Source of the DNA: Ptiloglossa arizonensis | Lineage: Eukaryota; Arthropoda; Insecta; Hymenoptera; Colletidae | Length of the DNA stretch: 64,000 nt | NCBI RefSeq assembly: GCF_051014685.1 | Contig: NW_027478977.1 | Coordinates: 1 to 64,000 of the forward strand | Direction: 5' to 3' | In this document: positions 38,201-49,992 of the stretch, in pieces | How positions within the stretch are numbered: the stretch's first letter is position 1 | How the letters are laid out: each line of letters opens with the position of its first letter | Made by a program: the position numbers and the translations under genes | The notes under the pieces: generated by a model | Told to the model about the DNA's origin: nothing | The model's database searches: none | Seen by the model: the letters and a program-made list of their open reading frames with translations, nothing else

Positions 38201-39648
38201 TGACGAACTCGAGAAAATCCTGTTGCATCTGAAAGCAGAAACTCGCCCGATTACAACGGTATGTGTATTTTTGCCCTAGGCAATAGTAGTTATTGGTTTC
38301 GAGTATCAGACTTGCGAAAGTTTTGATGGTTTCTCAACCTTTCCATAACTTCAAACACCCATATCTCGCGAGCGGATTGACGAACTCGAGAAATTCCTGT
38401 TGCATCTGAAAGCAGAAACCCGCCCGATTACAAAGGTATGTGTATTTTTACCCTAGGCCATAGTAGTAATTGGTATCGAGTATCAGACTTGCGAAAATTT
38501 TGACGGTTTCTCAAACATTCCTTAACTTCAAACTCCCTTATCTCGCGAACGGAATGTGGAACTCGAGAAATTCCTGTTGCATCTGAAAGCAGAAACTCGC
38601 CCGATTACAAACGTGTGTGTACTTTTCCCCTAGGCCATTCCACTTATTGGTTTCGAGTATCAGACTTGCGAAAATTTTGATGGTTTCTCAACCATTCCTT
38701 AACTTCAAACACCCATATCTCGCGAACGGATTGACGAACTCGAGAAAATCCTGTTGCATCTGAAAGCAGAAACTCGCCCGATTACAACGGTATGTGTATT
38801 ATTGCCCTAGGCCATAGTAGTTATTGGTTTCGAGTATCAGACTTGCGAAACTTTTGATGGTTTCTCAACCATTCCATAACTTCAAACACCCACATCTCGC
38901 GAACGGATTGACGAACTCGAGAAATTCCTGTTGCATCTGAAAGCAGAAACCCGCCTGATTACAATGGCATGTGTATTTTTGCCCTAGGCCATAGTAGTTA
39001 TTGGTTTCGAGTATCACACTTGCAATAATTTTGATTGTTTCACAACCGTTCCATAACTTCAAACTCCCATATCTCGCGAACGAATTGACGAACTCGAGAA
39101 ATTCCTGTTGCATCTGAAAGTAGAAACTCGCCCGATTACAACGGTATGCGTATTTTTGCCCTAGGCCATAGTAGTTAATGGTTTCGAGTATCAGACTTGC
39201 GAACATTTTGATGGTTTCTCAACCATTCCTTAACTTCAAACTCCCATATCTCGCGAACGGATTGACGAACTCGAGAAATGCCTGTTGCATCTGAAAGCAG
39301 AAACTCGTCCGATTACAACGGTATGTGTATTGTTGCCCTAGGCCATAGTAGTTATTGGTTTCGAGAATCAGACTTTCGAAAATTTTGATGGTTTCTCAAC
39401 CATTCCTTAACTTCAAACTCCCATATCTCGCGAACGGATTGACGAACTCGAGAAATTCCAATTGCATCTGAATGCAGAAAGTCGCCCGGTTACAAAGGTA
39501 TGTGTATTTTTGCCCTAGGCCATAGTAGTTATTGGTTTCGAGTATCAGACTTGCGAAAATTTTGATGGTTTCTCAACCATTCCTTAATTTCAGACACCCA
39601 TATCTCGCGAACGGGTTGTCGAACTCGAGAAATTCCTGTTGCATCTGA
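35216..39648 (+). repeat. Block C, copy 2 of the segmental duplication
   Basis: Matches 26016-30625 at +9,200 up to about 39148, then at +9,023, so exactly one monomer is missing here. The unusual monomer CCAATTGCATCTGAATGC with GCCCGGTTACAAAGG (about 39457-39500) confirms continued homology after the loss. The left end carries about 90 bp of block B sequence, so the duplicated unit included the B/C junction. It continues into D9, D10, D11 and D12 without the chimeric monomer of copy 1. A frame at 38865-39206 stays open for 113 codons on the minus strand and is treated as fortuitous. Confidence 0.92.
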
Positions 39649-40262
39649 AAGCAGAAACACGCCCGATTACAACAGTATGTGTATTTTTGCCCTAGGCCAT
39701 AGTAGTTATTGGTTTCGAGTATCTGACTTGCGAAAATTTTGATGGTTTCTCAACCATTCCTTAACTTCAAACTCCCATATCTCGCGAACGGATTGTCGAA
39801 CTCGACAAGTTCCTGTTGCATCTGAAAGCAGAAACACGCCCGATTACAACGGTATGTGTATTTTTGCCCTAGGCCATAGTAGTTATTGGTATAGAGTATC
39901 AGACTTGCGAAAACTTTGATGGTTTCTCAACCATTCCTTAACTTCAAACTCCCATATCTCGCGAACGGAATGAGGAACTCGAGAAATTCCTGTTGCATCT
40001 GAAAGCAGAAGCTCGCCCGATTACAACCGTGTGTGTACTTTTCCCCTAGGCCATTCCACTTATTGGTTTCGAGTATCAGAATTGCGAAAATTTTGATGGT
40101 TTCTCAACCATTCCATAACTTCAAACACCCATATCTCGCGAGCGGATTGACGAACTCGTGAAATTCCTCTTGCACCTGAAAGCAGAAACAAGCCTGATTA
40201 CAGTGGCATGTGTATTTTTGCCCTAGGCCATAGTAGTTATTGGTTTCGAGTACCAGACTTGC
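39649..40262 (+). repeat. Block D, lead-in monomers D10 to D12
   Basis: The end of D9, then D10 (GATTGTCGAACTCGACAAG), D11 (GGTATAGAGTATC upstream, GAATGAGG, AGAAGCTCGCCCG, then CAGAATTGCG) and D12 (CTCGTGAAATTCCTCTTGC, GAAACAAGCCTGATTACAG). These connect block C copy 2 with the regular 12-mer array. Confidence 0.85.
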
Positions 40263-42385
40263 GAAAATTTTGATGGTTTCTCAACCATTCCATAACTTCA
40301 AACACCCATATCTCGCGAGCGGATTGACGAACTCGAGAAATTCCTGTTGCACCTGAAAGCAGAAACCCGCCTTATTACAATGGCATGTGTATTTTTGGCC
40401 TAGGCCATAGTAGTTATTGGTTTCGATATCAGACTTGCGAAAATTTTGATGGTTTCTCAACCATTCCTTAAATTCAGACTCCCATATCTCGCGAACGGAT
40501 TGTCGCACTCGAGAAATTCCTGTTGCATCTGAAAGCAGTAACACGCCCGATTACAACAGTATGTGTATTTTTGCCCTAGGCAATAGTAGTTATTGGTTTC
40601 GAGTATCAGACTTGCGAAAATTTTGATGGTTTCTCAACCTTTCCATAACTTCAAACACCCATATCTCGCGAGCGGATTGACGAACTCGAGAAATTCCTGT
40701 TGCATCTGAAAGCAGAAACCCGCCCGATTACAACGGTATGTGTATTTTTACCCTAGGCCATAGTAGTTATTGGTATCGAGTATCAGACTTGCGAAAATTT
40801 TGACGGTTTCTCAAACATTCCTTAACTTCAAACTCCCTTATCTCGCGAACGGAATGTGGAACTCGAGAAATTCCTGTTGCATCTGAAAGCAGAAACTCGC
40901 CCGATTACAAACGTGTGTGTACTTTTCCTCTAGGCCATTCCACTTATTGGTTTCGAGTATCAGACTTGCGAAAATTTTGATGGTTTCTCAACCATTCCTT
41001 AACTTCAAACACCCATATCTCGCGAACGGATTGACGAACTCGAGAAAATCCTGTTGCATCTGAAAGCAGAAACTCGCCCGATTACAACGGTATGTGTATT
41101 ATTGCCCTAGGCCATAGTAGTTATTGGTTTCGAGTATCAGACTTGCGAAACTTTTGATGGTTTCTCAACCATTCCATAACTTCATACACCCATATCTCGC
41201 GAACGGATTGACGAACTCGAGAAATTCCTGTTGCATCTGAAAGCAGAAACCCGCCTGATTACAATGGCATGTGTATTTTTGCCCTAGGCCATAGTAGTTA
41301 TTGGTTTCGAGTATCACACTTGCAATAATTTTGATTGTTTCACAACCATTCCATAACTTCAAACTCCCATATCTCGCGAACGAATTGACGAACTCGAGAA
41401 ATTCCTGTTGCATCTGAAAGTAGAAACTCGCCCGATTACAACGGTATGTGTATTTTTGTCCTAGGCCATAGTAGTTATTGGTTTCGAGTATCAGACTTGC
41501 GAAAATTTTGATGGTTTCTCAACCATTCCTTAACTTCAAACTCCCATATCTCGCGAACGGATTGACGAACTCGAGAAGTTCCTGTTGCATCTGAAAGCAG
41601 AAACTCGTCCGATTACAACGGTATGTGTATTGTTGCCCTAGGCCATAGTAGTTATTGGTTTCGAGTATCAGACTTGCGAAAATTTTGATGGTTTCTCAAC
41701 CATTCCTTAATTTCAGACACCCATATCTCGCGAACGGGTTGTCGAACTCGAGAAATTCCTGTTGCATCTGAAAGCAGAAACACGCCCGATTACAACAGTA
41801 TGTGTATTTTTGCCCTAGGCCATAGTAGTTATTGGTTTCGAGTATCAGACTTGCGAAAATTTTGATGGTTTCTCAACCATTCCTTAACTTCAAACTCCCA
41901 TATCTCGCGAACGGATTGTCGAACTCGACAAGTTCCTGTTGCATCTGAAAGCAGAAACACGCCCGATTACAACGGTATGTGTATTTTTGCCCTAGGCCAT
42001 AGTAGTTATTGGTTTCGAGTATCAGACTTGCGAAAATTTTGATGGTTTCTCAACCATTCCTTAACTTCAAACTCCCATATCTCGCGAACGGATTGACGAA
42101 CTCGAGAAGTTCCTGTTGCATCTGAAAGCAGAAGCTCGCCCGATTACAACCGTGTGTGTACTTTTCCCCTAGGCCATTCCACTTATTGGTTTCGAGTATC
42201 AGAATTGCGAAAATTTTGATGGTTTCTCAACCATTCCATAACTTCAAACACCCATATCTCGCGAGCGGATTGACGAACTCGTGAAATTCCTCTTGCACCT
42301 GAAAGCAGAAACAAGCCTGATTACAGTGGCATGTGTATTTTTGCCCTAGGCCATAGTAGTTATTGGTTTCGAGTACCAGACTTGC
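40263..42385 (+). repeat. Block D 12-monomer HOR, copy 1 (2,123 bp)
   Basis: Twelve monomers in order. D1 GCCTTATTACAATGG; D2 GCAGTAACACG with GGCAATAG; D3 CAACCTTTCC with TTTTTACCCTAGG; D4 CTCCCTTATCTCG with GAATGTGG; D5 TATTATTGCCCTAGG; D6 CTTCATACACCC; D7 GCAATAATTTTGATTG; D8 TATTGTTGCCCTAGG; D9 GCGAACGGGTTGTCG; D10 CTCGACAAGTTCC; D11 AGAAGCTCGCCCG; D12 TTCCTCTTGCACC. D1 lacks one base (TTCGATATCAG), so the unit is 12 x 177 - 1. In this copy D11 (42032-42208) is chimeric, with the front of a plain GAGAAGTTCC monomer joined to the D11 end. Confidence 0.92.
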
Positions 42386-43092
42386 GAAAATTTTGATGGT
42401 TTCTCAACCATTCCATAACTTCAAACACCCATATCTCGCGAGCGGATTGACGAACTCGAGAAATTCCTGTTGCACCTGAAAGCAGAAACCCGCCTTATTA
42501 CAATGGCATGTGTATTTTTGGCCTAGGCCATAGTAGTTATTGGTTTCGATATCAGACTTGCGAAAATTTTGATGGTTTCTCAACCATTCCTTAAATTCAG
42601 ACTCCCATATCTCGCGAACGGATTGTCGAACTCGACAAGTTCCTGTTGCATCTGAAAGCAGAAACACGCCCGATTACAACGGTATGTGTATTTTTGCCCT
42701 AGGCCATAGTAGTTATTGGTATAGAGTATCAGACTTGCGAAAACTTTGATGGTTTCTCAACCATTCCTTAACTTCAAACTCCCATATCTCGCGAACGGAA
42801 TGAGGAACTCGAGAAATTCCTGTTGCATCTGAAAGCAGAAGCTCGCCCGATTACAACCGTGTGTGTACTTTTCCCCTAGGCCATTCCACTTATTGGTTTC
42901 GAGTATCAGAATTGCGAAAATTTTGATGGTTTCTCAACCATTCCATAACTTCAAACACCCATATCTCGCGAGCGGATTGACGAACTCGTGAAATTCCTCT
43001 TGCACCTGAAAGCAGAAACAAGCCTGATTACAGTGGCATGTGTATTTTTGCCCTAGGCCATAGTAGTTATTGGTTTCGAGTACCAGACTTGC
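42386..43092 (+). repeat. Block D 4-monomer partial unit
   Basis: D1, then a chimeric monomer at 42562-42738 (front of D2, TTAAATTCAGACTCC; back of D10, CTCGACAAGTTCC), then D11 with GAATGAGG and D12. The jump from D2 to D10 removes seven monomers plus the remainder of the chimera. This explains the 2,830 bp spacing between the D1 monomers at 40263 and 43093. Confidence 0.9.
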
Positions 43093-45215
43093 GAAAATTT
43101 TGATGGTTTCTCAACCATTCCATAACTTCAAACACCCATATCTCGCGAGCGGATTGACGAACTCGAGAAATTCCTGTTGCACCTGAAAGCAGAAACCCGC
43201 CTTATTACAATGGCATGTGTATTTTTGGCCTAGGCCATAGTAGTTATTGGTTTCGATATCAGACTTGCGAAAATTTTGATGGTTTCTCAACCATTCCTTA
43301 AATTCAGACTCCCATATCTCGCGAACGGATTGTCGCACTCGAGAAATTCCTGTTGCATCTGAAAGCAGTAACACGCCCGATTACAACAGTATGTGTATTT
43401 TTGCCCTAGGCAATAGTAGTTATTGGTTTCGAGTATCAGACTTGCGAAAATTTTGATGGTTTCTCAACCTTTCCATAACTTCAAACACCCATATCTCGCG
43501 AGCGGATTGACGAACTCGAGAAATTCCTGTTGCATCTGAAAGCAGAAACCCGCCCGATTACAACGGTATGTGTATTTTTACCCTAGGCCATAGTAGTTAT
43601 TGGTATCGAGTATCAGACTTGCGAAAATTTTGACGGTTTCTCAAACATTCCTTAACTTCAAACTCCCTTATCTCGCGAACGGAATGTGGAACTCGAGAAA
43701 TTCCTGTTGCATCTGAAAGCAGAAACTCGCCCGATTACAAACGTGTGTGTACTTTTCCTCTAGGCCATTCCACTTATTGGTTTCGAGTATCAGACTTGCG
43801 AAAATTTTGATGGTTTCTCAACCATTCCTTAACTTCAAACACCCATATCTCGCGAACGGATTGACGAACTCGAGAAAATCCTGTTGCATCTGAAAGCAGA
43901 AACTCGCCCGATTACAACGGTATGTGTATTATTGCCCTAGGCCATAGTAGTTATTGGTTTCGAGTATCAGACTTGCGAAACTTTTGATGGTTTCTCAACC
44001 ATTCCATAACTTCATACACCCATATCTCGCGAACGGATTGACGAACTCGAGAAATTCCTGTTGCATCTGAAAGCAGAAACCCGCCTGATTACAATGGCAT
44101 GTGTATTTTTGCCCTAGGCCATAGTAGTTATTGGTTTCGAGTATCACACTTGCAATAATTTTGATTGTTTCACAACCATTCCATAACTTCAAACTCCCAT
44201 ATCTCGCGAACGAATTGACGAACTCGAGAAATTCCTGTTGCATCTGAAAGTAGAAACTCGCCCGATTACAACGGTATGTGTATTTTTGTCCTAGGCCATA
44301 GTAGTTATTGGTTTCGAGTATCAGACTTGCGAAAATTTTGATGGTTTCTCAACCATTCCTTAACTTCAAACTCCCATATCTCGCGAACGGATTGACGAAC
44401 TCGAGAAGTTCCTGTTGCATCTGAAAGCAGAAACTCGTCCGATTACAACGGTATGTGTATTGTTGCCCTAGGCCATAGTAGTTATTGGTTTCGAGTATCA
44501 GACTTGCGAAAATTTTGATGGTTTCTCAACCATTCCTTAATTTCAGACACCCATATCTCGCGAACGGGTTGTCGAACTCGAGAAATTCCTGTTGCATCTG
44601 AAAGCAGAAACACGCCCGATTACAACAGTATGTGTATTTTTGCCCTAGGCCATAGTAGTTATTGGTTTCGAGTATCAGACTTGCGAAAATTTTGATGGTT
44701 TCTCAACCATTCCTTAACTTCAAACTCCCATATCTCGCGAACGGATTGTCGAACTCGACAAGTTCCTGTTGCATCTGAAAGCAGAAACACGCCCGATTAC
44801 AACGGTATGTGTATTTTTGCCCTAGGCCATAGTAGTTATTGGTTTCGAGTATCAGACTTGCGAAAATTTTGATGGTTTCTCAACCATTCCTTAACTTCAA
44901 ACTCCCATATCTCGCGAACGGATTGACGAACTCGAGAAGTTCCTGTTGCATCTGAAAGCAGAAGCTCGCCCGATTACAACCGTGTGTGTACTTTTCCCCT
45001 AGGCCATTCCACTTATTGGTTTCGAGTATCAGAATTGCGAAAATTTTGATGGTTTCTCAACCATTCCATAACTTCAAACACCCATATCTCGCGAGCGGAT
45101 TGACGAACTCGTGAAATTCCTCTTGCACCTGAAAGCAGAAACAAGCCTGATTACAGTGGCATGTGTATTTTTGCCCTAGGCCATAGTAGTTATTGGTTTC
45201 GAGTACCAGACTTGC
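43093..45215 (+). repeat. Block D 12-monomer HOR, copy 2 (2,123 bp)
   Basis: D1 to D12 in full. Markers sit at +2,123 in the next copy (43995/46118, 43111/45234). D11 at 44862-45038 is the same chimera as at 42032 (GGTTTCGAG upstream, GATTGACG, GAGAAGTTCC, then AGAAGCTCG), so these two copies are closest relatives. Confidence 0.93.
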
Positions 45216-47338
45216 GAAAATTTTGATGGTTTCTCAACCATTCCATAACTTCAAACACCCATATCTCGCGAGCGGATTGACGAACTCGAGAAATTCCTGT
45301 TGCACCTGAAAGCAGAAACCCGCCTTATTACAATGGCATGTGTATTTTTGGCCTAGGCCATAGTAGTTATTGGTTTCGATATCAGACTTGCGAAAATTTT
45401 GATGGTTTCTCAACCATTCCTTAAATTCAGACTCCCATATCTCGCGAACGGATTGTCGCACTCGAGAAATTCCTGTTGCATCTGAAAGCAGTAACACGCC
45501 CGATTACAACAGTATGTGTATTTTTGCCCTAGGCAATAGTAGTTATTGGTTTCGAGTATCAGACTTGCGAAAATTTTGATGGTTTCTCAACCTTTCCATA
45601 ACTTCAAACACCCATATCTCGCGAGCGGATTGACGAACTCGAGAAATTCCTGTTGCATCTGAAAGCAGAAACCCGCCCGATTACAACGGTATGTGTATTT
45701 TTACCCTAGGCCATAGTAGTTATTGGTATCGAGTATCAGACTTGCGAAAATTTTGACGGTTTCTCAAACATTCCTTAACTTCAAACTCCCTTATCTCGCG
45801 AACGGAATGTGGAACTCGAGAAATTCCTGTTGCATCTGAAAGCAGAAACTCGCCCGATTACAAACGTGTGTGTACTTTTCCTCTAGGCCATTCCACTTAT
45901 TGGTTTCGAGTATCAGACTTGCGAAAATTTTGATGGTTTCTCAACCATTCCTTAACTTCAAACACCCATATCTCGCGAACGGATTGACGAACTCGAGAAA
46001 ATCCTGTTGCATCTGAAAGCAGAAACTCGCCCGATTACAACGGTATGTGTATTATTGCCCTAGGCCATAGTAGTTATTGGTTTCGAGTATCAGACTTGCG
46101 AAACTTTTGATGGTTTCTCAACCATTCCATAACTTCATACACCCATATCTCGCGAACGGATTGACGAACTCGAGAAATTCCTGTTGCATCTGAAAGCAGA
46201 AACCCGCCTGATTACAATGGCATGTGTATTTTTGCCCTAGGCCATAGTAGTTATTGGTTTCGAGTATCACACTTGCAATAATTTTGATTGTTTCACAACC
46301 ATTCCATAACTTCAAACTCCCATATCTCGCGAACGAATTGACGAACTCGAGAAATTCCTGTTGCATCTGAAAGTAGAAACTCGCCCGATTACAACGGTAT
46401 GTGTATTTTTGTCCTAGGCCATAGTAGTTATTGGTTTCGAGTATCAGACTTGCGAAAATTTTGATGGTTTCTCAACCATTCCTTAACTTCAAACTCCCAT
46501 ATCTCGCGAACGGATTGACGAACTCGAGAAGTTCCTGTTGCATCTGAAAGCAGAAACTCGTCCGATTACAACGGTATGTGTATTGTTGCCCTAGGCCATA
46601 GTAGTTATTGGTTTCGAGTATCAGACTTGCGAAAATTTTGATGGTTTCTCAACCATTCCTTAATTTCAGACACCCATATCTCGCGAACGGGTTGTCGAAC
46701 TCGAGAAATTCCTGTTGCATCTGAAAGCAGAAACACGCCCGATTACAACAGTATGTGTATTTTTGCCCTAGGCCATAGTAGTTATTGGTTTCGAGTATCA
46801 GACTTGCGAAAATTTTGATGGTTTCTCAACCATTCCTTAACTTCAAACTCCCATATCTCGCGAACGGATTGTCGAACTCGACAAGTTCCTGTTGCATCTG
46901 AAAGCAGAAACACGCCCGATTACAACGGTATGTGTATTTTTGCCCTAGGCCATAGTAGTTATTGGTATAGAGTATCAGACTTGCGAAAACTTTGATGGTT
47001 TCTCAACCATTCCTTAACTTCAAACTCCCATATCTCGCGAACGGAATGAGGAACTCGAGAAATTCCTGTTGCATCTGAAAGCAGAAGCTCGCCCGATTAC
47101 AACCGTGTGTGTACTTTTCCCCTAGGCCATTCCACTTATTTGTTTCGAGTATCAGAATTGCGAAAATTTTGATGGTTTCTCAACCATTCCATAACTTCAA
47201 ACACCCATATCTCGCGAGCGGATTGACGAACTCGTGAAATTCCTCTTGCACCTGAAAGCAGAAACAAGCCTGATTACAGTGGCATGTGTATTTTTGCCCT
47301 AGGCCATAGTAGTTATTGGTTTCGAGTACCAGACTTGC
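45216..47338 (+). repeat. Block D 12-monomer HOR, copy 3 (2,123 bp)
   Basis: D1 to D12 in full at +2,123 from copy 2. D11 here is the non-chimeric form (GGTATAGAG upstream near 46967, GAATGAGG, GAGAAATTCC). A private change is ACTTATTTGTTTCGAG near 47137. Confidence 0.93.
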
Positions 47339-49992
47339 GAAAATTTTGATGGTTTCTCAACCATTCCATAACTTCAAACACCCATATCTCGCGAGCGGAT
47401 TGACGAACTCGAGAAATTCCTGTTGCACCTGAAAGCAGAAACCCGCCTTATTACAATGGCATGTGTATTTTTGGCCTAGGCCATAGTAGTTATTGGTTTC
47501 GATATCAGACTTGCGAAAATTTTGATGGTTTCTCAACCATTCCTTAAATTCAGACTCCCATATCTCGCGAACGGATTGTCGCACTCGAGAAATTCCTGTT
47601 GCATCTGAAAGCAGTAACACGCCCGATTACAACAGTATGTGTATTTTTGCCCTAGGCAATAGTAGTTATTGGTTTCGAGTATCAGACTTGCGAAAATTTT
47701 GATGGTTTCTCAACCTTTCCATAACTTCAAACACCCATATCTCGCGAGCGGATTGACGAACTCGAGAAATTCCTGTTGCATCTGAAAGCAGAAACCCGCC
47801 CGATTACAACGGTATGTGTACTTTTACCCTAGGCCATAGTAGTTATTGGTATCGAGTATCAGACTTGCGAAAATTTTGACGGTTTCTCAAACATTCCTTA
47901 ACTTCAAACTCCCTTATCTCGCGAACGGAATGTGGAACTCGAGAAATTCCTGTTGCATCTGAAAGCAGAAACTCGCCCGATTACAAACGTGTGTGTACTT
48001 TTCCTCTAGGCCATTCCACTTATTGGTTTCGAGTATCAGACTTGCGAAAATTTTGATGGTTTCTCAACCATTCCTTAACTTCAAACACCCATATCTCGCG
48101 AACGGATTGACGAACTCGAGAAAATCCTGTTGCATCTGAAAGCAGAAACTCGCCCGATTACAACGGTATGTGTATTATTGCCCTAGGCCATAGTAGTTAT
48201 TGGTTTCGAGTATCAGACTTGCGAAACTTTTGATGGTTTCTCAACCATTCCATAACTTCATACACCCATATCTCGCGAACGGATTGACGAACTCGAGAAA
48301 TTCCTGTTGCATCTGAAAGCAGAAACCCGCCTGATTACAATGGCATGTGTATTTTTGCCCTAGGCCATAGTAGTTATTGGTTTCGAGTATCACACTTGCA
48401 ATAATTTTGATTGTTTCACAACCATTCCATAACTTCAAACTCCCATATCTCGCGAACGAATTGACGAACTCGAGAAACTCCTGTTGCATCTGAAAGTAGA
48501 AACTCGCCCGATTACAACGGTATGTGTATTTTTGTCCTAGGCCATAGTAGTTATTGGTTTCGAGTATCAGACTTGCGAAAATTTTGATGGTTTCTCAACC
48601 ATTCCTTAACTTCAAACTCCCATATCTCGCGAACGGATTGACGAACTCGAGAAGTTCCTGTTGCATCTGAAAGCAGAAACTCGTCCGATTACAACGGTAT
48701 GTGTATTTTTGCCCTAGGCCATAGTAGTCATTGGTTTCGAGTATCAGACTTGCGAAAATTTTGATGGTTTCTCAACCATTCCTTAACTTCAAACTCCCAT
48801 ATCTCGCGAACGGATTGACGAACTCGAGAAAATCCTGTTGCATCTGAAAGCAGAAACTCGTCCGATTACAACGGTATGTGTATTGTTGCCCTAGGCCATA
48901 GTAGTTATTGGTTTCGAGAATCAGACTTTCGAAAATTTTGATGGTTTCTCAACCATTCCTTAACTTCAAACTCCCATATCTCGCGAACGGATTGACGAAC
49001 TCGAGAAATTCCTATTGCATCTGAAAGCAGAAAGTCGCCCGATTACAACGGTATGTGTATTTTTGCCCTAGGCCATAGTAGTTATTGGTTTCGAGTATCA
49101 GACTTGCGAAAATTTTGATGGTTTCTCAACCATTCCTTAATTTCAGACACCCATATCTCGCGAACGGGTTGTCGAACTCGAGAAATTCCTGTTGCATCTG
49201 AAAGCAGAAACACGCCCGATTACAACAGTATGTGTATTTTTGCCCTAGGCCATAGTAGTTATTGGTTTCGAGTATCAGACTTGCGAAAATTTTGATGGTT
49301 TCTCAACCATTCCTTAACTTCAAACTCCCATATCTCGCGAACGGATTGTCGAACTCGACAAGTTCCTGTTGCATCTGACAGCAGAAACACGCCCGATTAC
49401 AACGGTATGTGTATTTTTGCCCTAGGCCATAGTAGTTATTGGTATAGAGTATCAGACTTGCGAAAATTTTGATGGTTTCTCAACCATTCCTTAACTTCAA
49501 ACTCCCATATCTCGCGAACGGATTGACGAACTCGAGAAGTTCCTGTTGCATCTGAAGGCAGAAACTCGTCCGATTACAACGGTATGTGTATTTTTGCCCT
49601 AGGCCATAGTAGTCATTGGTTTCGAGTATCAGACTTGCGAAAATTTTGATGGTTTCTCAACCATTCCTTAACTTCAAACTCCCATATCTCGCGAACGGAA
49701 TGAGGAACTCGAGAAATTCCTGTTGCATCTGAAAGCAGAAGCTCGCCCGATTACAACCGTGTGTGTACTTTTCCCCTAGGCCATTCCACTTATTGGTTTC
49801 GAGTATCAGAATTGCGAAAATTTTGATGGTTTCTCAACCATTCCATAACTTCAAACACCCATATCTCGCGAGCGGATTGACGAACTCGTGAAATTCCTCT
49901 TGCACCTGAAAGCAGAAACAAGCCTGATTACAGTGGCATGTGTATTTTTGCCCTAGGCCATAGTAGTTATTGGTTTCGAGTACCAGACTTGC
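47339..49992 (+). repeat. Block D 15-monomer variant (2,654 bp)
   Basis: D1 to D8, then two extra monomers (GAGAATCAGACTTTCG at 48916; TTCCTATTGC with AGAAAGTCGCCCG), D9, D10, one further inserted monomer (GAAGGCAGAAACTCG, AGTCATTGG, near 49540-49620), D11 and D12. The GAAGGCAG monomer matches the one at 30070-30155 at the end of block C copy 1. D10 has GCATCTGACAGCAG, shared with 34340. A private base is C at 47821 in D3 (GTACTTTTACCC). Confidence 0.88.

Noticed and set aside
38865..39206. 113-codon minus-strand frame as a gene
   Set aside because: It is nearly two monomers read through, open only because one TGA is changed. Its counterpart in block C copy 1 is only 82 codons because one substitution breaks it.
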